Assembly (NCBI GenBank): GCA_002688965.1
Contig: NZEE01000077.1
Coordinates: 1-8,117 of the forward strand
Direction: 5' to 3'
DNA from: an archaeon
Lineage (GTDB): Archaea; Aenigmatarchaeota; Aenigmatarchaeia; GW2011-AR5; GCA-2688965
DNA: 8,117 bases
Shown here piece after piece: positions 1 through 7,500 of this stretch (position 1 is its first letter; every line of letters starts with the position of its first letter). The notes under the pieces are model-generated. The model did not search any database, was not told the DNA's origin, and was given only the letters and a program-made list of their open reading frames with translations. The translations under genes and the position numbers were made by a program.

Positions 1-1
1 A

Positions 2-1522
2 GTTAATGATTTTCGTGGTGATTTAATGGATGCTACTGCTAACGCTCAAAAGCTTGGTTATGGGTTTGAAGAAGTAGCTAGTTCTGTTAATGAACTTTCA
101 AATAATTTTGGTGTTGCTTTTGGTGAGGCTATAAAAATTAGTGGAGCATCAATGGATACCGCTAAAGCCATTGGTATGACTACGGAGAATGCGGCATCTT
201 TAACTGGTATGTTAATGACAATGGGTGGACACTCAGCTGATACTGCTCAGAATTTCCTAAAACAAACTGCGGCACTTGCCAAATCTGCTGGAGTAGCACC
301 CGGCGCTGTAATGGAAGATATGGCTGGTGCAAGTGAGGAAATAGCTCTTTATTCTAAAGGTAGTGGTGAAAATATGGCTAGAGCAGCAATTAAGGCTAGA
401 TCTATGGGATTAGCTTTGGCTGATGTTGCTAAAATTGCTGGAGGTTTACTAGATTTTCAATCTTCAATTCAAGCTGAAATGGAAGCTTCTGTAATGATAG
501 GCAAACAATTAAATTTTCAAAAAGCTAGAGAGTTAGCACTTAATAATGATATTAGTGGTGCTATGGATGAAGTTTTAAAACAGGTTGGTTCTGAAGCTGA
601 ATTTAATGCTATGAATTCACTTCAAAGAACAGCTTTAGCAAACGCTATTGGTGTGGGTGCAGATCAGATGGCTAAGATGGTTAGGCATGCTGGGAAAACT
701 AATGTAGAACTTGCTAGAATGGGCGAAAATCTTGATATTAGTCAGATTGCGTCAAAAGATGCTATGTCAAAAATATCTGAAATGAGACTGATGTTTAAAT
801 CTTGGGGAACTTCAATTTTAACTGTAGTTGCAAATTTAAGTCAACTTGGTGGTGGTGCTGGACTTTTAATTCCAGTTTTTGTTCTCCTTGGTGGGTGGTT
901 AGCATTTACAGCAATAAAAGGTGCCGCGACAGGTCTTGGATTAAAACTTGCTGGTAAGGGAGCTTCTGCTGGCGCAAAAGGATTAGCCGCATTCGCCGCA
1001 GCTGGTTCAGCCGCTATACCTCTGTTATTATCTGTAGCAGCGGTAGCCGCAGGAATTGGAATAGCATTTTTTGGTATAGGATATATTATGAAACAAATGC
1101 CACCTGTAGCACGTGCTATGGCTAAAGGGTTTAAGATGGTAGCAGAAACAATCACAGCTTCTATTTTACAATTAGCTACTCCAGAAGTTGTAATGGGGAT
1201 ATATGGATTAGCTGGGGCATTCTTTATGTTAGCTGGAGCATTGGCTTCAGTTGCTGTTACTGGAGTAGCTGCTATTCCAGCTATGGCGGCAATTACAGGA
1301 TTTACAGCTGCGATGACTGCTCTTAATGCTATTGGTGGTGGAAATGAAGCAGAACAACAGAATCAAACTGAAGCTTTAAAGATGGAATTACAAGAAATAA
1401 AAACGGGGATAAATAAATTAGTTAAAGGATTTGGTGGGGATCCAGGAACTGATGGTGAATATATAACTGATTTTGCGGGCAAAATTCCAAAAACAACTAA
1501 ACTTGTTGATGGATTAATATAG
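2..1522 (+). CDS. Tail tape-measure protein, C-terminal part (5' end cut by window edge)
   Basis: Likely the C-terminal part of the tape-measure protein, which lies in the tail-tube lumen, sets tail length and leaves first during DNA delivery. The frame is open from base 2, adding eight residues before the first Met at base 26, so the true start lies upstream. Residues below count from that Met. Residues 1-270 are soluble, Ala-rich and mostly helical; the stretch with LLDFQSS (141-147), EMEASVMIGK (151-160) and QKARELAL (165-172) resembles, from memory, a segment recurrent in tape-measure-like proteins of aquatic phages. Residues 279-297, about 318-355 and 389-436 are strongly hydrophobic and could cross the host inner membrane. 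A charged helix with coiled-coil character (about 441-466) precedes a short polar tail. No lysozyme or peptidase motif is visible in this part. It lies 10 bases before a tube-initiator-like gene, the expected tape-measure position. A membrane-active virion protein of another kind is the main alternative. Confidence 0.8.
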   Translation, partial: VNDFRGDLMDATANAQKLGYGFEEVASSVNELSNNFGVAFGEAIKISGASMDTAKAIGMTTENAASLTGMLMTMGGHSADTAQNFLKQTAALAKSAGVAPGAVMEDMAGASEEIALYSKGSGENMARAAIKARSMGLALADVAKIAGGLLDFQSSIQAEMEASVMIGKQLNFQKARELALNNDISGAMDEVLKQVGSEAEFNAMNSLQRTALANAIGVGADQMAKMVRHAGKTNVELARMGENLDISQIASKDAMSKISEMRLMFKSWGTSILTVVANLSQLGGGAGLLIPVFVLLGGWLAFTAIKGAATGLGLKLAGKGASAGAKGLAAFAAAGSAAIPLLLSVAAVAAGIGIAFFGIGYIMKQMPPVARAMAKGFKMVAETITASILQLATPEVVMGIYGLAGAFFMLAGALASVAVTGVAAIPAMAAITGFTAAMTALNAIGGGNEAEQQNQTEALKMELQEIKTGINKLVKGFGGDPGTDGEYITDFAGKIPKTTKLVDGLI

Positions 1523-1527
1523 GAGAG
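1521..1527 (+). promoter_or_regulatory. Shine-Dalgarno site for the TTG-start gene
   Basis: AGGAGAG begins inside the last codon of the tape-measure gene (its TAG is 1520-1522). The AGGAG core ends seven bases before the TTG at 1533. This is optimal spacing for a strong site, and it supports TTG as the start rather than the first in-frame ATG at 1620, which has no comparable site just upstream. Confidence 0.75.
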
Positions 1528-1532
1528 AAACA

Positions 1533-4196
1533 TTGGGGCTTGATAAATTAAAAAGTATATTTTCTGATACCAAAAAATTTAATCAGAATATTTTTCAAGA
1601 TGAATTAGATTTAAGCCGGATGAATAGTCAGCATTCTATTCAAACTGAACCACAAGAAGTTGATTATATGAAAAATGATAAAGCTTCTGGATTTTCCGCA
1701 AATCAAAATTCCCAGTCTCCAATTACTTTTTTTACTGGTGTGGGTGGTAAATCTCCTAATATGACATTTAGTGGTAATACAAATTTTTATTCAAATACTG
1801 ATTATGGTAATTTTAAAGGTCCAATAGATATGATGGGGAATGATAAAGCTACTGGATTTACATTAGATCAAGTACATAAATCACCAAGTAGATTTGTTGG
1901 TGTTGGTGGAGAGTCTCCAAACATGACTTGGACAAATGATATAGAATTGGGTGGTAGTATATTTGGTACTAGTATAGAACCACAAATAATTGATTATATG
2001 CCAAATGATAAATCTGTTGGATTTTCTGTAAATCAAGAACATAAATCACCAAGTAAATTTACAGGCGCTGGGGAACATAGTTCAGTACCATACATGGAAT
2101 GGACAAATAATAGTTTATATGGAGATGTTTTAGGTACATATTCATTTGATAATGGATTACCTGCTGGTGATGCTACTGAATGGGAGATACCAACTAATTT
2201 TACATATCAAAATAGTCAGTATGGAGTAAATGCGATAAGTGATGTATTTAGTGAAACTTGGACATATGAACCAAATTTTATACCACCTGATGGAACTACT
2301 TGGACTAATTCCGGAAGTTATTATGACAGTATTCATACCAAAAATTCAATATCTGATACATTTGGTGGACCTATAAACTATCTAAATAATGGTGTAGGGT
2401 TTACTTTGAATCAAGGAGATCCACAAACGGACATGATATCAAATTATTTAACAGACGAAGGTGGTTTAGCTGCAACTGTTAGACATACTGTTGGTGGGTG
2501 GAGTAGTACTGATAGTAATTATATTTTTACTATAAATAATGATACATCACAGCCAAATAATTTATTTATTTCTGACACAATGAAAATTCAGAGTGGTATT
2601 GAAAATATAAATACATCCAAAGGTTCAAATAAAGGTGGGGAAACATCAATACAATTTGATACATTATATAATAATGATCAGACTGCTAACATTGATAATA
2701 AATATTTAGGTCCGGTACAAGATGGTTCTAATATTAGTAATATAGACAGATTTAATCTTAAATCCGACATATATAATACTGGTGAGAGAGCTGCTAATGG
2801 CCCTAGTTTAATTACTAGTTTAATGTCATTGGGTTTGGGGAGTATAAATGTTGGCGGATATGGAAATGCTAATGAACCATATATTGTTTCAATTAATGGT
2901 GAAGAAGATGATCCAAGTATATTTTTTCCCAAAACAAGATTACAGAAAGATGCTGTAAGAATATCTAAATTTTTAAACTCACCAAAAGGTTCACAATTTG
3001 TATTGAATCAAGAACTAATGGGAACATTTCAGCAATATAGACCTTATTATGATCCAGGTTCTACTGTATTGAATGTGTCTTTACCATCCGAGGGACTTGG
3101 ATTTCCAGCATTTCACTATCCAAGAGATTATGGTGTTGTGGGATCTATAATCGATTTGGTTAATACTGCAAATACCTACACCGAGTGGTTAGATACGAGA
3201 GACACATCTGCAGATTCACTTTCTATAATGGATGTTAAAAATTTTGCTTTTGGTAAAACACATGCTGAACGAGAAGTTGCTAGAAAACCATTAGCATTTT
3301 CTGTTGGTGATATATTAAATACTGTGGCTAGTTCTATAGTAAACTTAATACCTGGAGGAGATACACAATCACCACTAGATCCGGCTGGTATTAAAAAAGG
3401 ATCTGGAGTTACTTCTAAAAAGAATGTAAACACTTCTATTTCAGGTGAGCGTAAACCTCTTGGTAGTCATGGTAAAGGTGATATTATGACATTATTACCA
3501 ATAGAAATTCCAGAAAATACTAATTTACCAGTAGATCATGGTATCGCGGCTGCTTCAGTACATCATGGAATGCCACTTTATTTTAAAGATTTAAGGGATG
3601 GAGCTACATTATTTTTTAGAGCATATATAGATGGGTTATCAGATACAATAACACCATCTTGGAACTCTGAAAATTATATTGGAAGAAGTGAACCAGTTTA
3701 TACTTATACAAATGCTGAAAGAGAGTTATCTTTTAATTTAAAATTATTTGCTAATACAAAAGATGAATTGAATATGATTTATACAAAGATGAATAGATTA
3801 TCTTCATTGTGTTATCCAGAATATAAATCGGAAGTTATATTTAAAGATGGTAAAGTAGACCCAGAACCTACAAAAGCACTTGAGTCAAGTAGAGTGATGA
3901 TGAAAGCACCATTAGTTAAATTTAGATTGGGTGAATTGTTCGGTTCTGCTGCTAATGAAATGGTTGGATTTATAAAAAGTTTAGCTTATACATTTCCAGA
4001 TGAATCTCCGTGGGAAATTCAACATGGTAGTAGAGTACCAAAACATGTTACAGTTGATTTGGGATTCCAAGTAATTCACGGAGAAGTTCCAAGTTTAGAT
4101 TTTGCAAGAATAGCAGATTCCAAGGGTAATGCTACAAATGGTAACTCATTTTATGGAATAAATCAGACACTTGGTGTTGAAATGGAGGAGTCATAA
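1533..4196 (+). CDS. Large baseplate/tube-initiator-like structural protein with N-terminal tandem repeats
   Basis: An 887-residue predicted virion protein starting at TTG, supported by a well-placed AGGAG. Residues 39-205 hold three tandem units of about 55 residues (core D-Y/M-M-x-N-D-K-x-x-G-F-x-x-x-Q), with a degenerate echo at 278-295. Residues 190-450 are rich in Asn, Ser, Thr and Gly, with recurring WTN triplets and no recognisable fold. Residues 465-515 (RISKFLNSPKGSQFVLNQEL, then a Y-Y-D-P-G-S segment) resemble a motif I recall from structural proteins of marine myoviruses. Residues 675-860, including PSWNSENYIGRSEPVYTYT and L-S-S-L-C-Y-P-E-Y, look like the tube-like domain of tail-tube junction or initiator proteins (T4 gp48/gp54 type; the role of P2 gpU). 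Position between tape measure and LysM gene agrees. The inferred role is to cap the hub and nucleate tube assembly. The roughly 650-residue N-terminal extension is much larger than that domain needs; its function is unknown. Confidence 0.65.
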   Translation: MGLDKLKSIFSDTKKFNQNIFQDELDLSRMNSQHSIQTEPQEVDYMKNDKASGFSANQNSQSPITFFTGVGGKSPNMTFSGNTNFYSNTDYGNFKGPIDMMGNDKATGFTLDQVHKSPSRFVGVGGESPNMTWTNDIELGGSIFGTSIEPQIIDYMPNDKSVGFSVNQEHKSPSKFTGAGEHSSVPYMEWTNNSLYGDVLGTYSFDNGLPAGDATEWEIPTNFTYQNSQYGVNAISDVFSETWTYEPNFIPPDGTTWTNSGSYYDSIHTKNSISDTFGGPINYLNNGVGFTLNQGDPQTDMISNYLTDEGGLAATVRHTVGGWSSTDSNYIFTINNDTSQPNNLFISDTMKIQSGIENINTSKGSNKGGETSIQFDTLYNNDQTANIDNKYLGPVQDGSNISNIDRFNLKSDIYNTGERAANGPSLITSLMSLGLGSINVGGYGNANEPYIVSINGEEDDPSIFFPKTRLQKDAVRISKFLNSPKGSQFVLNQELMGTFQQYRPYYDPGSTVLNVSLPSEGLGFPAFHYPRDYGVVGSIIDLVNTANTYTEWLDTRDTSADSLSIMDVKNFAFGKTHAEREVARKPLAFSVGDILNTVASSIVNLIPGGDTQSPLDPAGIKKGSGVTSKKNVNTSISGERKPLGSHGKGDIMTLLPIEIPENTNLPVDHGIAAASVHHGMPLYFKDLRDGATLFFRAYIDGLSDTITPSWNSENYIGRSEPVYTYTNAERELSFNLKLFANTKDELNMIYTKMNRLSSLCYPEYKSEVIFKDGKVDPEPTKALESSRVMMKAPLVKFRLGELFGSAANEMVGFIKSLAYTFPDESPWEIQHGSRVPKHVTVDLGFQVIHGEVPSLDFARIADSKGNATNGNSFYGINQTLGVEMEES
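1647..1811 (+). repeat. Coding tandem repeat, unit 1 (55 codons)
   Basis: Encodes residues 39-93 of the tube-initiator-like protein, beginning E-P-Q-E-V-D-Y-M-K-N-D-K. At DNA level it shares GAACCACAA and TTGATTATATG with unit 3, both offset by exactly 330 bases (two periods of 165). The second half (N-M-T-F-S-G) is the most diverged of the three units. Confidence 0.8.
1812..1976 (+). repeat. Coding tandem repeat, unit 2 (55 codons)
   Basis: Encodes residues 94-148. The aligned core is D-M-M-G-N-D-K-A-T-G-F-T-L-D-Q, then H-K-S-P-S-R-F, G-V-G-G-E-S-P-N-M-T-W-T-N. The 17-base string at 1874-1890 (ACATAAATCACCAAGTA) recurs exactly 165 bases later in unit 3. The G-V-G-G-(K/E)-S-P-N-M-T string is shared with unit 1. 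Confidence 0.85.
1977..2147 (+). repeat. Coding tandem repeat, unit 3 (about 57 codons)
   Basis: Encodes residues 149-205, opening E-P-Q-I-I-D-Y-M-P-N-D-K and running through H-K-S-P-S-K-F to M-E-W-T-N. A small insertion around residues 182-186 (H-S-S-V-P) makes it about two residues longer than the others. Its start matches unit 1 best and its middle matches unit 2 best. Confidence 0.85.
2364..2417 (+). repeat. Degenerate fourth copy of the coding repeat core
   Basis: Residues 278-295 read G-G-P-I-N-Y-L-N-N-G-V-G-F-T-L-N-Q, matching the repeat core with about two residues deleted. It is out of register with the 165-base period of units 1-3. It may be a decayed unit separated by an insertion, or a convergent use of the same short motif. 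Confidence 0.45.
4184..4190 (+). promoter_or_regulatory. Shine-Dalgarno site for the LysM gene, inside the preceding gene
   Basis: GGAGGAG lies within the last codons of the upstream gene, six bases before the ATG at 4197. The upstream TAA (4194-4196) directly abuts this ATG. A strong site embedded in the upstream reading frame with a zero-base gap is typical of translational coupling, which would tie production of the two proteins together. Confidence 0.75.
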
Positions 4197-4499
4197 ATGG
4201 CTAGATATGAAAATACAAAACAACGGCGTGGAATTGTAAGAAGGGGCAAGTCAAAAATGTTACCATATGAAATAAGTTCAAATGCTACAACTATTTATAG
4301 TAGTATTCCTGAGTCAGATGGTGATATTTATGTTATAACACAGATGGGTGATAGACTTGATTTATTAGCTTATCAATTTTATAAGGATGTTAGTTTGTGG
4401 TGGTATATAGCTAAAGCTAATGGATTAAAATTTATGACTATACCAGCAGGTACAAGATTAAGGATACCAGCAACAACAGAATATGCAACAGGAAAATAA
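4197..4499 (+). CDS. Small LysM-domain baseplate protein (P2 gpX / T4 gp53-like)
   Basis: A 100-residue protein. The N-terminal 20 residues are strongly basic (Q-R-R-G-I-V-R-R-G-K-S-K). Residues 44-91 form a LysM domain: I-Y-V-I-T-Q-M-G-D-R-L-D-L-L-A opens it, F-Y-K-D-V-S-L-W-W-Y-I-A-K-A-N-G-L follows, and I-P-A-G-T-R-L-R-I-P closes it. The pattern G-D-x-L-x-x-L-A, then Y/W-W-x-I-A-x-x-N, then I-P-x-G-x-x-L-x-I-P is diagnostic of the fold. In contractile injection machines a small LysM protein (gpX in P2, the C-terminal part of gp53 in T4, Afp7-type proteins) binds at the junction of hub, tube initiator and wedges, and in that setting need not bind peptidoglycan. Its place directly before the hub gene supports this role. 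A peptidoglycan-binding accessory is less likely, since there is no signal peptide or catalytic domain. The start is fixed by the strong GGAGGAG. Confidence 0.82.
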   Translation: MARYENTKQRRGIVRRGKSKMLPYEISSNATTIYSSIPESDGDIYVITQMGDRLDLLAYQFYKDVSLWWYIAKANGLKFMTIPAGTRLRIPATTEYATGK

Positions 4500-4505
4500 T
4501 AGGTT

Positions 4506-7500
4506 ATGGCTAACGGAATAAAAAATAGAATTTTTGGTTCTGATGTTCCAAATAGAATTAAGAGAAAAATAGAGTCTAGGCAACTTTTAGCTGCTAAGGA
4601 TAGAGATCCAAATGAAGAAATAGAAAAATCTACTTATGGGAAGGAAAAATATACTCATGGTGAATTAAATCAGCTAAATTTTGATGGTCTTGCTGATTTA
4701 TCATCAAGAACGCCATTTGCAAGAATGTGGACTTCTTTATCTATAGCAGAGGAAGAAAATCTAGGAGAACTCACAGAGGATGAGTTAAAGGCTTGGAATA
4801 AACCATCAAATTTAAAAGAATATCCAGATCATTTTATTGTAGAACATGCTGATGGTAAAATTGATTTGCGTAAGTGGAATCCCTTTTCAACATATAAAAA
4901 AGTATATCAGATTGGAAATCATGTATTGAATACATTAGAAAGAAATCCAAATGATCCAGTTAGTATGGGTGTTTCGGAGAGGGTCGGTTCGAAGAATTTA
5001 GAAATTTCAGCCGAAGTAATGAGAGCAGTTTTACCATATGAACAAGAATTAGATTCCAATCAATGGTCTAAACCTCCGGCCGGTATAACAGGCATAACAT
5101 CAGAAACAGATGGACCATTAGGAGCAGTAAAAAAAACAACAGTTAATTTTATTGTTCATAATTTTGCTGATTTCGAAAGTATATATTTGAGATATTTTTT
5201 AAAACCAGGAGCTCAATTATTTGTAGATTTTGGTTGGGATACTGGTTATTTATATAATCCTGAAAAATTATTAGAAGAAAATGATTTTGAAGATGCATTA
5301 TATGGTGAGAATGGTTATGTTACAAAATCAGACGGTGATATGGATACACTATTTGGACATGTTATAAACTATGATGCTAAAATCAGAGAAGATGGTGGGT
5401 TTGATTGTAGTGTTGAAATTGTGTCTAAAAACGCGTCACTTATTAGTAGTGGATTTGATGAAAAATTGAAAGAAAGAATTGGAAACGGTTTGGATGTAGA
5501 AATTTTAGGTATGGCTGTATCAGGAGTTTTAGGTGATCCCCATTTATATGAAAAAGCTACACAGTGGGGTCAGGATGCTACAACACAAGCTGAATTAAGA
5601 GCTGTTCTTCAAGTAGCAGCTGGTAAAATGTTTGGTGGAACTACTGTTAAATTACCTGGAAAAAGCGGTGGTTCAGAATCAGCTAATGCTATGGCTAGAT
5701 TAGCATTAGAACATGGTGTATTTTTTGCTGGAACTTTTGAGGAAAATATGAAATTATTTATAAACTTTGGTTGGTTTGAAGATAAATTTTTAAATAAAGA
5801 ATTTGGTTTTAGTGATACACAAGAAGCATTAACAAATTCTACTCCTGATGATGTAAAAAATGACGAGGGAACATTAAAGGCTAAATTTAATTCAAGAAAT
5901 TCTTTTGTAACTTATAATCCTAAATTAGCTACTGCTATGGGGCAAAGTGATTTTCGTGATAAGTCCTCATTTTTATATCCAGCAACTTGGGGTGGTCCTG
6001 TTGGTGATAAAGATGGTATGACTTATAATATAAAAATAGGTATGATTCCAGATAGACAAGAAGATATGACTGGAGCTGAAACTCTTGGTATGACTCTAGA
6101 AGAATATGGTGAGACTTTGGATAAAGTATCCGATAGAATACCATTAAGAGAACTATTCATATCTGTAGATATGATAAAAGCATCACTTGATATATCTTCA
6201 ACCAGTAGTGAATTTTTTGTTAAGTTGGGAGAAAGAATTAAAGAATCATCTGGTGGTATAATAGATATTGGTTTAACTTCAAATAATTATGGGCAAAATA
6301 CTCTATCATTTATAGATAAAAATATGTTAATAGATGATTCCATAAGGAAAGCATCAGATAATGATGATTATTTAAGTAAATTATTAACATTTAAACCTTA
6401 TACAAGAAATACAATTACTAAAGAATATGATTTATCTTTTACTATGCCACAGGGTGGTTTGGGTAATATGTTGGCTGTACAATCGTCTCCTTCATTGGGA
6501 GCAAAACAATCATTTAATGATATGTTGGATGGGTTTGTTAAACAGGAATTATTAGATAGACAATCTCTTGATGATAATAAAAAGATATTTGCTAAATATA
6601 TTCCTTCAATTGGTGATGAGGCAGCTAGAAGGTTACTGCTGAATTCAGGTTCTCCAAATACTTTTAATTTTTCAAAAGATAAAATATTATTTGGTAAAAA
6701 TGCGGAGGGACGTAATAAAGACAATTTAAGTAAACTTACTTTTAAAGGTATAGATGGTATAGGTGAGGGAGATTTTGAGGGTTTTGAAAAAGTAGTAAGG
6801 ATAAATTTACGTGAAGCTGCGAGGCCTGGGTCTCAATTGGGACATTTGGTAGATCCACCAGTTAAGAAAAAAGAAGCTGTAGCTGAAGATTCACAAAAAT
6901 CAGAAAGAGAAATAGCTCAATCTAAAGGTCATAGTTTGGTTACTAGTCCATATGATTGGTGGTTAAGAGGTGCTGTTGATACACATACTACATCAACTGT
7001 ACCTTTAATTAAAATTGAAGCTTCATTGAAAATATATGGTATATCATCATTAGTTCCCGGAGATTTAATTAGAATTAATTATTTACCAAAAAATTATTTT
7101 AAAAATTCTTTTTTTCAAATAACAAAAGTAGAACATTCAGTTGGAACTTCATGGGATACTTCATTAACTACTGTAATGAGACTAGCCCCACGAAAAATAA
7201 AAGGTGCAGACACCACTTTTAGAGTGGGAAAAAGTTATTTAAGAAATACATTAAAATTAGAAGAAATTGATGAATTTATTCATACATTTGGTAATTTAAA
7301 ACCATTAGAGATACCAACCGATGTTACTCCTGCTGGTATGATTGATAATATTTTTGTATGTGAAGTTATAGCTGAAAATTCGGAAAAGAAGGGATTTTAT
7401 TTACCAACACTATGGTCTACAGAAACTGAAGACTCATTTAAAAAGGCTATTGGTAAGGAGGGTTCAGAATGGGAAGGGAAAGTATGGGGAGGTGGTAAAA

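Noticed and set aside
841..1155. A 104-codon minus-strand open frame, Ala/Pro-rich
   Set aside because: It is antisense to the Ala/Gly-rich hydrophobic part of the tape measure. Such codon composition produces long open antisense frames with Ala/Pro-rich translations.
1647..2147. The tandem repeats as a CRISPR array or mobile-element terminal repeat
   Set aside because: The period of 165 bases is a multiple of three, the copies stay in the reading frame and are diverged at silent and non-silent positions. There are no short identical repeats with unique spacers.
2531..2538. TATAAATA, the T4 late-promoter consensus, here and again at 2606-2613
   Set aside because: Both lie in the middle of the 1533-4196 coding region. 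With about two-thirds A+T, one or two exact copies of this octamer per strand are expected by chance in 8 kb. Neither precedes a gene start.
4340..4470. The LysM domain as evidence of a phage endolysin or cell-wall hydrolase
   Set aside because: There is no catalytic domain, only one LysM, a 100-residue length, and a place between tube-initiator-like and hub genes. A structural LysM of the gpX/gp53 kind explains it better.
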